Source: Streptomyces sp. HPF1205
Lineage (GTDB): Bacteria; Actinomycetota; Actinomycetes; Streptomycetales; Streptomycetaceae
Assembly: GCF_020400825.1 (NCBI RefSeq)
Contig: NZ_JAINVH010000001.1
Span: 372,001 to 436,000, forward strand
Direction of reading: 5' to 3'
Length of the DNA stretch: 64,000 nucleotides
How positions within the stretch are numbered: position 1 is the stretch's first letter; each line of letters opens with the position of its first letter. Of this stretch, positions 25,980 through 36,304 are shown piece by piece. Below the pieces are notes generated by a model. The model saw only the letters and a list, made by a program, of their open reading frames with translations. It made no database searches and was not told the origin of the DNA. Position numbers and translations under genes: made by a program.

Positions 25980-26855
25980 CTACTTCAGCTTCGCCAGCGT
26001 CGCCTTCGTGGACGTCTTCACCCAGTCCGTCACATCGCTGACCGAAGGCGGGGTCTTGCCCGAGCTGGTGTCGTAGGAGGTGGAGTACTCGCTCCACGAC
26101 ATGGAGTAGGTCATCCAGCCGTCCCGGAGGGCGAGGGTGACGTAGCGGTCGCCGCTTCCGCTGGAGTCGACGGTGTCCTGGGTGATCAGGTAGGCCTGGT
26201 CGCCGAAGCCGCTGATCTCGCTGACCTTGTACGTGGAGTCGTGCTGCTTGTAGCCGAGCCAGGCGTCGGCGAACTCGGGCCCCGGGTCGGTCTTCTTGTG
26301 CAGGTCGACCTCGACGGACAGGTACGAGTCGGAGTACGACGACCCGGTCATCTTCAAGCCCTTGCTGCACGACATCTGGTCCAGGGCGTCACCCCTGGAG
26401 GTGTAGTGCGTGGGCGAGGAGTCGTCCTGCGGGAACTTCGTCCTGAACGCGGACTCGTCCACGATCGAGCACAGGTCGCTCTTGACGGTGTAGCCGCGCA
26501 GGTCCGCCTTGGTGGAGCCGGACCGCAGGAGCAGTACCCCGCCGCCCCAGGCGGCGGAGGCCACCACGGCCCCGACCAGTGCCCACAGCACCGCCCGTCC
26601 GGCGCCGCCGCGGCCGCCGCCGGAACCGCCACCACCCGGAACCGCGGCCCCGGGCTGCGGCGGATAGCCCGCGGGCGGCACGGGGGCGGCGTAGGGACTC
26701 TGCGGCCCGTAGGGAGTGTCCTGCGCGTAGGGGTTGTGCTGGGCCGGTACCGGCGTGCCGTATCCGCCGGGGGCCGGGGGCCCGGGCGGTGCGGAGGGCG
26801 CGGACGGCGGGTTCGAGTACGGAGAGGCGCTCGGCTGGTCAGGCGGCGTCGACAT
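25980..26855 (-). CDS. Membrane-anchored extracellular protein, unknown function
   Basis: A 291-residue protein. Residues 1-95 are a disordered Pro/Tyr/Gln/Gly-rich cytoplasmic tail (YAQDTPYGPQSPYAAP). One transmembrane helix follows (AVLWALVGAVVASAAWGGGVLLL), then an extracellular domain of about 170 residues with two cysteines (SDLCSIVD and MSCSKG) that could form a disulfide. YVTLALRDGWMTYSMSWSEY and DVTDWVKTSTKATLAKLK are typical of streptomycete surface or lipoprotein-like proteins with the same layout. ATG 26855 has TACCCT exactly 6 nt upstream, suggesting a leaderless transcript. No enzyme motif is seen. Confidence 0.8.
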   Translation of the reverse strand: MSTPPDQPSASPYSNPPSAPSAPPGPPAPGGYGTPVPAQHNPYAQDTPYGPQSPYAAPVPPAGYPPQPGAAVPGGGGSGGGRGGAGRAVLWALVGAVVASAAWGGGVLLLRSGSTKADLRGYTVKSDLCSIVDESAFRTKFPQDDSSPTHYTSRGDALDQMSCSKGLKMTGSSYSDSYLSVEVDLHKKTDPGPEFADAWLGYKQHDSTYKVSEISGFGDQAYLITQDTVDSSGSGDRYVTLALRDGWMTYSMSWSEYSTSYDTSSGKTPPSVSDVTDWVKTSTKATLAKLK

Positions 26856-27197
26856 GATCCGAGGGTAAGCGGCGCCGGGGTCAACATGCTTACCGTGCCC
26901 GGGAATTGGGACGCGTGAGGCATCTGCGTCCATCGAGTCGTGGCCCGCCACCGTACCGCCCGGCCCTGCACCCCCACCTGAAAAAACCGCTGCCCGCCCG
27001 GGAGGCCCGGGCGGACAGCGGTTCATGTCGTACTCCCCGAGGCGCCGCACCACGCGTGGCGAACGACCGCGTGCGGCGCGCCGGTCCTCGTCGGTGCCGG
27101 TCCGGGCGGTAGAGGGGCCGCTGATTCCGGTTGCCGGCGGGACGGGACCGTGGTCCGTATTCGCTGGGGAAGGGACGGACGAGGGGTGGAGCGGGGC
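26856..27197. other. Intergenic region between membrane protein and rpsT
   Basis: About 340 nt without a gene. It holds the leaderless promoter of the membrane protein at its left end and the rpsT terminator (26981-27022). The rest is the long 3' untranslated region of rpsT with no recognisable structure. Confidence 0.6.
26981..27022 (-). terminator. Rho-independent terminator of rpsT
   Basis: Read on the minus strand: ACCGCTGTCCGCCCGGG pairs with CCCGGGCGGGCAGCGGT (27022-27006 with 27002-26986, one mismatch, 3-nt loop), followed by TTTTTT (26986-26981). Confidence 0.8.
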
Positions 27198-27464
27198 TCA
27201 GCCCTGCAGCGCGGAGACCGTGTGCGCCAGCGCCGACTTCTTGTTGGCGGCCTGGTTCTTGTGGATGACGCCCTTGCTCACGGCCTTGTCGAGCTTCTTG
27301 GCGGCCAGGCGGGCGGCGGCAGTCGCCTTCTCGGTGTCGCCGGCGGCCACGGCCTCGCGGGTGCGGCGGATCGCCGTCTTCAGCTCGGACTTGACCGCCT
27401 TGTTGCGCAGACGCGCCTTCTCGTTGGTCTTGTTGCGCTTGATCTGGGACTTGATGTTCGCCAC
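27198..27464 (-). CDS. rpsT: 30S ribosomal protein S20
   Basis: An 88-residue basic helical protein ([28 protein letters not shown]...) that binds 16S rRNA early in 30S assembly. It has the complete S20 sequence, ending in [21 protein letters not shown]. The start codon is GTG with GAGAAGG upstream. It is divergent from lepA, with 281 nt between the two starts, and monocistronic, with its own U-tract terminator. Confidence 0.98.
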   Translation of the reverse strand: MANIKSQIKRNKTNEKARLRNKAVKSELKTAIRRTREAVAAGDTEKATAAARLAAKKLDKAVSKGVIHKNQAANKKSALAHTVSALQG

Positions 27465-27660
27465 GAAAGAGCCTTCTCAGGTTCGTTACGGTAACTGATG
27501 GTAACTGCGATCCAGGTGGGCACCTCGGTCAGAGGCCACGAGGCACAGCGCCCCAGGCTACCAGCCGCGCGGGGGCCGTCCCAAACCGGCACGGAGCCCG
27601 CTCCATGGGACTATGGAAGGCGACACACGGGCAGAGCCCCGAGAACCGAGAGCCCGGAAG

Positions 27661-27738
27661 CAGCACCCCAAGAAGCAGAACCGCGCAAGAAGCAGCATCC
27701 CAAGAAAATCAAGAATCTCAAGAAACTCAAGAAACTGG
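27661..27738 (+). repeat. A-rich CAAGAA repeat in the lepA leader
   Basis: CAAGAA recurs at 27701, 27710, 27719 and 27728 with an exact 9-nt period, with looser copies at 27669 and 27686. The tract is adenine-rich, unlike anything else in the window, and ends about 10 nt before the lepA GTG. In one frame it would encode KNLKKLKKL, but that frame continues out of phase through lepA and is unlikely to be a gene. Confidence 0.75.
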
Positions 27739-27745
27739 ACCCTGC

Positions 27746-29632
27746 GTGCCCGCGATCCCTTCCCATGTGCCGCACCACGTGCCGGAGCCCAGCCGTACCG
27801 ACCCGGCGCTGATCCGCAACTTCTGCATCATCGCCCACATCGACCACGGCAAGTCGACACTGGCCGACCGCATGCTGCAGCTCACCGGCGTCGTCGACCA
27901 GCGGCAGATGCGCGCCCAGTACCTCGACCGGATGGACATCGAGCGTGAGCGGGGCATCACGATCAAGTCGCAGGCCGTCCGGCTGCCGTGGGCGCCGACC
28001 ACGGGCGCTGAGGCGGGGCGTACCCACATCCTCAACATGATCGACACCCCTGGGCACGTGGACTTCACCTACGAGGTCTCTCGTTCGCTGGCGGCGTGCG
28101 AGGGGACGATCCTGCTGGTCGACGCGGCGCAGGGCATCGAGGCGCAGACCCTGGCCAACCTCTACCTGGCGATGGAGAACGACCTCACCATCGTGCCGGT
28201 GCTGAACAAGATCGACCTGCCGGCCGCCCAGCCGGAGAAGTTCTCCGAGGAACTGGCCAACCTCATCGGCTGCGACCCCGACGACGTGCTGAGGGTCTCC
28301 GCCAAGACCGGCGTGGGCGTGGACGCCCTGCTCGACCGGGTGGTACGGGACGTGCCCGCGCCGGTCGGCGTCGCGGACGCCCCCGCCCGCGCGATGATCT
28401 TCGACTCGGTCTACGACTCCTACCGCGGTGTGGTCACCTACGTACGGGTCGTCGACGGACAGCTCACCAAGCGCGAGCGCATCAGGATGATGTCCACCGG
28501 CGCCACCCACGAGCTGCTGGAGATCGGCACCAACTCGCCGGAGATGCTCCCGGCCGACGGCCTGGGCGTCGGCGAGGTCGGCTACCTGATCACCGGGGTG
28601 AAGGACGTACGGCAGTCCAAGGTCGGTGACACCATCACCACCCAGGCCGCCGGAGCCACCGACGCGCTCGGCGGTTACAAGGACCCCAAGCCCATGGTCT
28701 TCTCGGGGCTGTACCCGCTGGACGGCTCGGACTACCCGGAGCTGCGCGAGGCCCTGGACAAGCTGCAGCTCAACGACGCCGCCCTGGTCTACGAGCCCGA
28801 GACCTCGGCCGCGCTCGGCTTCGGCTTCCGCTGCGGCTTCCTCGGCCTGCTCCACCTGGACGTGATCCGCGAGCGCCTGGAGCGCGAGTTCGGCCTCGAC
28901 CTGATCGCCACCGCGCCCAACGTGGTCTACCGGGTGGTCATGGAGGACGGCGCGGAGCACAGCGTCACCAACCCCTCCGAGTTCCCCGAGGGCAAGATCG
29001 CCGAGGTGTACGAGCCGGTGGTGCGGGCGACCGTGCTCGCCCCGACCGAGTTCATCGGCGCGATCATGGAGCTGTGCCAGAACCGGCGCGGCTCGCTGCT
29101 GGGCATGGACTACCTGTCCGAGGACCGGGTGGAGATCCGTTACACCCTGCCGCTGGCCGAGATCGTCTTCGACTTCTTCGACCAGTTGAAGTCGAAGACC
29201 CGCGGTTACGCCTCGCTGGACTACGAGCCCACCGGCGAGCAGAGCGCCGACCTGGTCAAGGTCGACATCCTCCTGCACGGCGACAAGGTGGACGCTTTCT
29301 CGGCCATCACCCACAAGGACAAGGCCTACGCCTACGGTGTCCGCCTCGTCGCCAAGCTGCGCGAACTCATCCCGCGGCAGAACTTCGAGGTGCCCATCCA
29401 GGCCGCCATCGGCTCCCGGGTGATCGCCCGCGAGACCGTGCGCGCCATCCGCAAGGACGTCCTCGCCAAGTGCTACGGCGGCGACATCTCCCGCAAGCGC
29501 AAGCTGCTGGAGAAGCAGAAGGAGGGCAAGAAGCGGATGAAGATGGTCGGCAGCGTGGAGGTGCCGCAGGAGGCGTTCATCGCGGTGCTGTCCTCCGACA
29601 CCGACGGCGGCGACGCCAAGGCGAAGAAGTAG
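27746..29632 (+). CDS. lepA: Elongation factor 4 (LepA), back-translocating GTPase
   Basis: A ribosome-associated GTPase of 628 residues. G1 is [10 protein letters not shown]2 lies around [12 protein letters not shown]3 is DTPGHVDF and G4 is NKIDLPAA. Domains II-IV follow, and the LepA-specific C-terminal domain ends the protein ([38 protein letters not shown]). The GTG at 27746 gives the N-terminus [38 protein letters not shown], the normal form in streptomycetes; the frame is open further upstream but encodes Lys/Gln-rich nonsense from the A-rich repeats. LepA remobilises stalled ribosomes under ionic stress. Confidence 0.97.
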   Translation: MPAIPSHVPHHVPEPSRTDPALIRNFCIIAHIDHGKSTLADRMLQLTGVVDQRQMRAQYLDRMDIERERGITIKSQAVRLPWAPTTGAEAGRTHILNMIDTPGHVDFTYEVSRSLAACEGTILLVDAAQGIEAQTLANLYLAMENDLTIVPVLNKIDLPAAQPEKFSEELANLIGCDPDDVLRVSAKTGVGVDALLDRVVRDVPAPVGVADAPARAMIFDSVYDSYRGVVTYVRVVDGQLTKRERIRMMSTGATHELLEIGTNSPEMLPADGLGVGEVGYLITGVKDVRQSKVGDTITTQAAGATDALGGYKDPKPMVFSGLYPLDGSDYPELREALDKLQLNDAALVYEPETSAALGFGFRCGFLGLLHLDVIRERLEREFGLDLIATAPNVVYRVVMEDGAEHSVTNPSEFPEGKIAEVYEPVVRATVLAPTEFIGAIMELCQNRRGSLLGMDYLSEDRVEIRYTLPLAEIVFDFFDQLKSKTRGYASLDYEPTGEQSADLVKVDILLHGDKVDAFSAITHKDKAYAYGVRLVAKLRELIPRQNFEVPIQAAIGSRVIARETVRAIRKDVLAKCYGGDISRKRKLLEKQKEGKKRMKMVGSVEVPQEAFIAVLSSDTDGGDAKAKK

Positions 29633-29638
29633 CACCAC

Positions 29639-29700
29639 CCGCGCGTACGGCGGCCCCGCCCCGCGCGTACGGCGGCCCGCCCGCGCGTACGGCCGGCGGC
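29639..29700 (+). repeat. GC-rich direct repeats after lepA
   Basis: CCGCGCGTACGGCGGCC occurs at 29639-29655 and 29661-29677, and a partial copy begins at 29681. Probably slippage or a REP-like cluster. Confidence 0.6.
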
Positions 29701-29732
29701 CCCCGCTGCCCGTACGAGTAGCCGAATCCGGC

Positions 29733-29781
29733 CATCGGGCCCATGGTGTGTGCAGATCCTGTACGCGTCATGGGCCCGATG
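29733..29781. promoter_or_regulatory. 13-bp inverted repeat between lepA and acyl-CoA ligase
   Basis: CATCGGGCCCATG (29733-29745) and CATGGGCCCGATG (29769-29781) are perfect inverse copies with a 23-nt loop. Each arm contains its own GGGCCC centre. It may be the lepA terminator or an operator for the next gene, 57 nt before the -35. Confidence 0.55.
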
Positions 29782-29837
29782 TGTGTACGGGCCATGGATC
29801 CGCCAGGTCACGGTACGGATGCGGCCGCCTGCCCCCC

Positions 29838-29866
29838 TTACGGACCGGCCGCCCGCCCTCTACCCT
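29838..29866 (+). promoter_or_regulatory. Promoter of the acyl-CoA ligase gene
   Basis: TTACGG (29838-29843) and TACCCT (29861-29866) with a 17-bp spacer; the expected leader is about 50 nt. Confidence 0.45.
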
Positions 29867-29922
29867 GTTCCGACGGATAGTTACTGGTGAGTTAAGAACA
29901 CCTTGGCTGCGCGGAGGTTGGC

Positions 29923-31803
<1,881 letters not shown>

Positions 31804-31936
31804 CGCCGGCCGGCCCGGCCGCCCGTCGTCGCCCGTCCGCCCGTCGTCGGTCGCTCGTCGTCGCCCGGCCGCCCGTCGTCGGCCGGCCCCGGCCCGCCCG
31901 TCCGCTGCTCGCGCGCCGGTGCACGATACTGGAGTA

Positions 31937-33169
31937 ATGCCTTCCGTACTCCCCGACGGGGAACCCGTGCCCGCGGACGGCGCCCTCCCGGCGCACGCGC
32001 TGGACGGGGCCGCCGGCCGGCCGCTCGGGTTCTACCTGCACGTGCCCTATTGCGCGACGCGCTGCGGCTACTGCGACTTCAACACCTATACGGCCAGTGA
32101 GCTGCGCGGCTCGGGCGGCGCTCTGGCGTCCAGGGAGAACTACGCCGACGTGCTGGTCGACGAGGTGCGGCTGGCGCGCAAGGTGCTCGGCGACGACCCG
32201 AGGCCGGTTCGTACCGTGTTCGTGGGCGGCGGCACGCCCACCCTGCTGCCCGCCGAGGACCTGGGGCGGATGCTCGGGGCGATACGGGAGGAGTTCGGGC
32301 TGGCGCCCGGCGCCGAGGTGACCACCGAGGCGAACCCGGACTCGGTCGACCCGGCCTATCTGGACCGCTTGCGGGCCGCGGGCTTCACACGGGTGTCGTT
32401 CGGGATGCAAAGTGCCCGGCCGCACGTGCTGCGGGTGCTGGAGCGTACGCACACGCCGGGCAGGCCGGAGCGGTGCGTGGCCGAGGCGCGCGCGGCCGGG
32501 TTCGACCACGTCAACCTCGACCTGATCTACGGCACCCCGGGGGAGTCCGACGACGACTGGCGGGCCTCGCTGGACGCCGCGATCGGCGCCGGGCCCGACC
32601 ACGTCTCGGCGTACGCGCTGATCGTGGAGGAGGGCACGCGGCTGGCCCACCGGATCCGGCGCGGCGAACTGCCGATGACCGACGACGACGTCCACGCCGA
32701 CCGCTACCTGATCGCGCAGGAGCGGCTCGCCGCGGCCGGGTTCTCCTGGTACGAGGTCTCCAACTGGGCCACCACGCCGGCCGCCCGCTGCCGCCACAAC
32801 GAGCTGTACTGGACCGGCGCGGACTGGTGGGGCGCGGGCCCCGGCGCGCACAGCCACGTGGGGGGAGTGCGCTGGTGGAACGTGAAGCACCCCGGTGCCT
32901 ACGCCCAGGCGCTCGCGGAGGGTCGCAGCCCCGGGGCGGGCCGGGAGGTCCTCACCGCCGAGGACCGCCGCGTCGAACGCGTCATGCTCGAACTGCGGCT
33001 CGCCGACGGCTGCCCCCTCGACATCCTGGCGGCGGCGGGCACCAAGGCGGCGGCCCGCGCCGTAAGGGACGGCCTTCTGGAGCCCGCCCCTTACGCTGCC
33101 GGGCGCGCCGTCCTCACCCTGCGCGGCCGGCTGCTGGCCGACGCGGTCGTACGGGACCTGGTCGACTGA
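31937..33169 (+). CDS. hemW: HemW heme chaperone (radical SAM, HemN-like)
   Basis: A 410-residue radical SAM protein. The iron-sulfur cluster motif is CATRCGYC (Cys39, Cys43, Cys46), followed by DFNTYT. FVGGGTPTLL, TTEANPDSV and VNLDLIYGTPGES are typical of HemW, as is the C-terminal HemN_C domain (LTAEDRRVERVMLELRLADGCPL). The HNELYWTGADWWGAGPGAHSH segment carries the heme-related HNxxYW motif of HemW. HemW-type proteins bind heme and deliver it to respiratory enzymes; they are not oxygen-independent coproporphyrinogen oxidases. ATG 31937 follows GATACT by 6 nt, so the mRNA may be leaderless. Confidence 0.93.
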   Translation: MPSVLPDGEPVPADGALPAHALDGAAGRPLGFYLHVPYCATRCGYCDFNTYTASELRGSGGALASRENYADVLVDEVRLARKVLGDDPRPVRTVFVGGGTPTLLPAEDLGRMLGAIREEFGLAPGAEVTTEANPDSVDPAYLDRLRAAGFTRVSFGMQSARPHVLRVLERTHTPGRPERCVAEARAAGFDHVNLDLIYGTPGESDDDWRASLDAAIGAGPDHVSAYALIVEEGTRLAHRIRRGELPMTDDDVHADRYLIAQERLAAAGFSWYEVSNWATTPAARCRHNELYWTGADWWGAGPGAHSHVGGVRWWNVKHPGAYAQALAEGRSPGAGREVLTAEDRRVERVMLELRLADGCPLDILAAAGTKAAARAVRDGLLEPAPYAAGRAVLTLRGRLLADAVVRDLVD

Positions 33170-33310
33170 GCCGGACACGGCCCGCCCGCCACACCCCGCC
33201 GGCGCCCGGCCGCCACATGGCGCCGTCCAGCCCGCCACGTGCCACCCGCCCGCCACGAACCGCCGGCCGCCCCGTACCTCCGCCCTTCCGCCCCTCCGGC
33301 GAACCGGCCG

Positions 33311-34150
33311 TCACGGCCGCGACGGGGGCTCCGTCACGAAGTCGATCAGCGCCTCGACCGCGCCCAGCAGTTCCGGCCGCAGGTCCTTGTACGACGTGAC
33401 CGCCGCCAGGATCCGCTGCCACGCCTCCCCGGTCGACATGTGGCCCCACCCCAGGGCGCGGCAGACCCCCGTCTTCCAGTCCTCGCCGCGAGGGACCCGC
33501 GGCCACTCCCGGATGCCCAGCGACGAGGGCTTCACCGCCTCCCAGACGTCGACGAACGGGTGGCCGACGACCAGCACGTCGGGGCCGGTGACGGAGGCGG
33601 CGATCCGCGACTCCTTGGAGCCCGGCACGAGGTGGTCGACCAGGACGCCGAGGCGGGCGCCCGGCGAGGGGGCGAAGGCGGAGACGATCGCGGGCAGGTC
33701 GTCCACACCCTCCAGGTACTCCACCGCCACGCCCTCGACCCGCAGGTCGTGTCCCCAGACGCGCTCGACCAGCTCCGCGTCGTGCCGCCCCTCGACGTAG
33801 ATCCGGCCGGCCCGCGCCACCCGCGCCTTGGCGCCGGTGACCGCGATGGAGCCGGACGCGGACAGCAGCGGGCCGCGCGGGGCGGGCGCCGCCCGCGGCC
33901 GCACGAGGGTGACCGCCTTGCCGTCGATCAGGAAGCCGCCGGGCGTCATCGGGAAGACCCGCAGCTTGCCGTGCCGGTCCTCCAGGGTGACCGTCAGGCC
34001 CTCCGCCGTCTTCTCCACCCGGACCACCGCGCCGCAAAAGCCCGTGCCCACCTCCTCGACCACCAGGTCCGGCTCCGCGGCCACCTCGGGAGGCGGGGCG
34101 GACTTCTTCCACGGTGGGCTCAGGTCCGGGTCGTAACTCCTGCTGCGCAT
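33311..34150 (-). CDS. DUF3097 family protein
   Basis: A 279-residue protein matching the actinobacterial DUF3097 family as I remember it: MRSRSYDPDLSPPWKKS at the N-terminus, a small beta domain (CGAVVRVEKTAEGLTVTLEDRHGKLRVFPM), then a Toprim-like core IYVEGRHDAELVERVWGHDLRVEGVAVEYLEGVDDLPAIV with VLVDHLVPGSKESRIA and VLVVGHPFVDVWEAVKP. The EGRHD and VDHLVPGSKE segments carry the acidic residues expected of a Toprim fold, so a nucleic-acid-related role is conceivable but unproven. It is convergent with hemW; the ATG at 34150 gives the family N-terminus. Confidence 0.88.
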   Translation of the reverse strand: MRSRSYDPDLSPPWKKSAPPPEVAAEPDLVVEEVGTGFCGAVVRVEKTAEGLTVTLEDRHGKLRVFPMTPGGFLIDGKAVTLVRPRAAPAPRGPLLSASGSIAVTGAKARVARAGRIYVEGRHDAELVERVWGHDLRVEGVAVEYLEGVDDLPAIVSAFAPSPGARLGVLVDHLVPGSKESRIAASVTGPDVLVVGHPFVDVWEAVKPSSLGIREWPRVPRGEDWKTGVCRALGWGHMSTGEAWQRILAAVTSYKDLRPELLGAVEALIDFVTEPPSRP

Positions 34151-34311
34151 GCGGCAGATCGTAGAGCCACCCCGCCTCCCGCGAGCCGAGCCGCGCCCTG
34201 GGAGGCGAGCCGCGCCCTTGAGGCGGCGCCCTTGGAGCCGCATCCCTGGAGCCGCGCCTCTGGAGCCGCCCCCCGAGGTGCATCCTCCCCGAGGCGCATC
34301 CGCCCGGCACT

Positions 34312-35070
34312 CTAGGAGGCGAACCGCTCGGCCAGCGCGTCCCGCTGGGCGCGCAGGAAACGGGCGTCGACCACCGCGCCGTGCCCGGGGACGTAGCGGG
34401 CGGTCTCGCCGCCCCGGGCCAGCAGCGCGTCCAGGGTCGCGGGCCAGGCGGCGGGAACCGCGTCGTCGCCTGCCTGCGGGTCGCCGGACTCCTCGACCAG
34501 GTCGCCGCAGAAGACCACCGTCGGGTCGCTCGCGGTCGCGCCGGGCACGACCACCACCAGGTCGTGCGCGGTGTGCCCGGCGCCGGGGTGGACCAGGAGC
34601 ACCGGACGCCCGCCCAGGTCCAGCGTCAGCTCGCTCCGCACGGGGTGGGACGGCAGCACCAGCGCCTCGGCGGCCCGGGCGGCCTCCGCCGGGTCGGTGC
34701 CGTGGCGCACCGCGTCCGCCCGCAGCGCGTCCCGTTCCCCCCTCAGGCGCTCTCCCAGCGACCGCTCGCCGTAGACGGCGGCCCCGGGGAAGGCGGCCGC
34801 GCCGAAGACGTGGTCGAAGTGGCCGTGGGTGAGCACCACGTGGGTGACCTCGCGGCCGGTCAGGGACTCGGCCTGCGCGCGCAGCTCGGCGCCTTCGCGC
34901 AGGGTGGACCCGGTGTCGATCAGCAGCACGCCGTCGGCGCCGACGACCAGGCCGATCGTCACGTCGAGGTGGGGCAGCCGGCGGCGCGCGACGCCGTGGG
35001 CGAGCTGCTCCCACCCCGGGCCCGGAGCGCCGGCCGGCTCCGTGTCGTGGGCGGATTCGGCGGATTCCAC
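34312..35070 (-). CDS. Metallo-beta-lactamase-fold hydrolase
   Basis: A 252-residue MBL-fold hydrolase. The metal site is in VVLTHGHFDHVFGAAAFPGAAVYGE (HxHxDH with H, H, D, H), and further ligands follow in HPGAGHTAHDLVVVVPG (His) and VFCGDLVEESGDP (Asp), ending with RYVPGHGAVVDARFL (His). The layout fits glyoxalase II/lactonase-like enzymes that hydrolyse thioesters, lactones or similar bonds. GTG 35070 is chosen because TACCGT lies 7 nt upstream on the minus strand (leaderless); the open frame upstream to 35178 is Arg-rich. It is divergent from hrcA. The substrate is unknown. Confidence 0.88.
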   Translation of the reverse strand: MESAESAHDTEPAGAPGPGWEQLAHGVARRRLPHLDVTIGLVVGADGVLLIDTGSTLREGAELRAQAESLTGREVTHVVLTHGHFDHVFGAAAFPGAAVYGERSLGERLRGERDALRADAVRHGTDPAEAARAAEALVLPSHPVRSELTLDLGGRPVLLVHPGAGHTAHDLVVVVPGATASDPTVVFCGDLVEESGDPQAGDDAVPAAWPATLDALLARGGETARYVPGHGAVVDARFLRAQRDALAERFAS

Positions 35071-35168
35071 GCAGGCGACGGTATCGGCCCGGCGGCCGTC
35101 CCGCCCGTCGCCATGGCCGTACCGGGGGGTGCGGGTACGGACGGACGGGTAACCGATCGGTAGCGGTC

Positions 35169-35198
35169 TTGCCCCCACCTTGGCGCGTCGCCGTACAC
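35169..35198 (+). promoter_or_regulatory. hrcA: hrcA promoter
   Basis: TTGCCC (35169-35174) and TACACT (35193-35198) with an 18-bp spacer. Transcription would start a few bases before the CIRCE element, so bound HrcA would block it. Confidence 0.6.
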
Positions 35199-35212
35199 TG
35201 ACTGTCGGAAAG

Positions 35213-35239
35213 CTGGCACTCGAAACTGAAGAGTGCCAG
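35213..35239. promoter_or_regulatory. CIRCE operator (HrcA binding site)
   Basis: CTGGCACTC (35213-35221) and GAGTGCCAG (35231-35239) with a 9-bp spacer. This is the CIRCE layout; the consensus arms are TTAGCACTC/GAGTGCTAA, and here the outer bases are GC-shifted symmetrically. Confidence 0.93.
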
Positions 35240-35287
35240 GCCAGGGGGCTTGGAGCCCGGACGAGGCCGTACGGCAGGAGGTGCGCG

Positions 35288-36304
35288 ATGCTGAGCGAAC
35301 GCAGACTCGAAGTGCTGCGGGCGATCGTTCAGGACTATGTCGGCACCGAGGAGCCGGTCGGATCCAAGGCGCTCACCGAGCGGCACAAGCTCGGTGTGTC
35401 GCCGGCCACGGTGCGCAACGACATGGCGGTCCTGGAGGACGAGGGCTACATCGCACAGCCGCACACCAGCGCGGGCCGCATTCCGACCGACAAGGGATAC
35501 CGGCTCTTCGTCGACAAACTGGCGGGGGTCAAACCGCTGTCGGCGGCCGAGCGCAGGGCCATCCAGAACTTCCTGGACGGGGCGGTCGACCTCGACGACG
35601 TGGTCGCCCGCACCGTACGGCTGCTGGCGCAGCTCACCCGCCAGGTCGCCGTGGTGCAGTACCCGTCGCTGACCCGCTCGTCGGTGCGGCACGTGGAACT
35701 GCTGTCGCTGGCGCCCGCCCGCATCATGCTGGTGCTGATCACCGACACCGGGCGGGTGGAGCAGCGCATCGTCGACTGCCCGGCGCCGGTCGGCGAGACG
35801 CTGCTGGCCGATCTGCGGGCCCGGCTCAACAGCCGGGTCGTCGGGCGCCGCTTCGCCGACGTGCCGCCGCTGGTCCAGGACCTCCCCGAGGGTTTCGATC
35901 CGGACGAGCGTCCGACCGTCTCCGGGGTCCTGGCCACTCTCCTCGAAACCCTCGTCGAGGAGACCGAGGAGCGGATCATGCTCGGCGGCGCCGCCAACCT
36001 GACCCGCTTCAGCCACGACTTCCCGCTCACCATCCGGCCCGTGCTGGAGGCGCTGGAAGAGCAGATGGTGCTGCTGAAGCTGCTCGGGGAGGCCAAGGAC
36101 TCGACCATGACCGTGCGCATCGGGCATGAGAATTTTCACGAGGGGCTCAATTCCACCTCCGTGGTGGCGGTCGGCTACGGTTCCGGCGACGAGGCAGTCG
36201 CCAAACTCGGCGTGGTCGGACCGACCCGCATGGACTATCCGGGAACGATGGGAGCGGTACGCGCAGTGGCACGTTACGTCGGACAGATCCTCGCGGAGTC
36301 GTAA
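35288..36304 (+). CDS. hrcA: Heat-inducible transcription repressor HrcA
   Basis: A 338-residue repressor that binds CIRCE and controls chaperonin and its own operon; GroEL is needed to keep it active. The N-terminal winged helix is [76 protein letters not shown], essentially the family signature. The GAF-like middle domain ([30 protein letters not shown]) and the C-terminal [41 protein letters not shown] follow. The ATG at 35288 has GGAGG 8-9 nt upstream. Its stop is immediately followed by the dnaJ GTG. A CIRCE element 50 nt upstream indicates autoregulation. Confidence 0.98.
   Translation: MLSERRLEVLRAIVQDYVGTEEPVGSKALTERHKLGVSPATVRNDMAVLEDEGYIAQPHTSAGRIPTDKGYRLFVDKLAGVKPLSAAERRAIQNFLDGAVDLDDVVARTVRLLAQLTRQVAVVQYPSLTRSSVRHVELLSLAPARIMLVLITDTGRVEQRIVDCPAPVGETLLADLRARLNSRVVGRRFADVPPLVQDLPEGFDPDERPTVSGVLATLLETLVEETEERIMLGGAANLTRFSHDFPLTIRPVLEALEEQMVLLKLLGEAKDSTMTVRIGHENFHEGLNSTSVVAVGYGSGDEAVAKLGVVGPTRMDYPGTMGAVRAVARYVGQILAES

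Noticed and set aside
27498-27812. Lysine-rich ORF upstream of and overlapping lepA
   Set aside because: It overlaps lepA out of frame by more than 60 nt, has no ribosome site, and its composition changes abruptly at the A-rich repeats.
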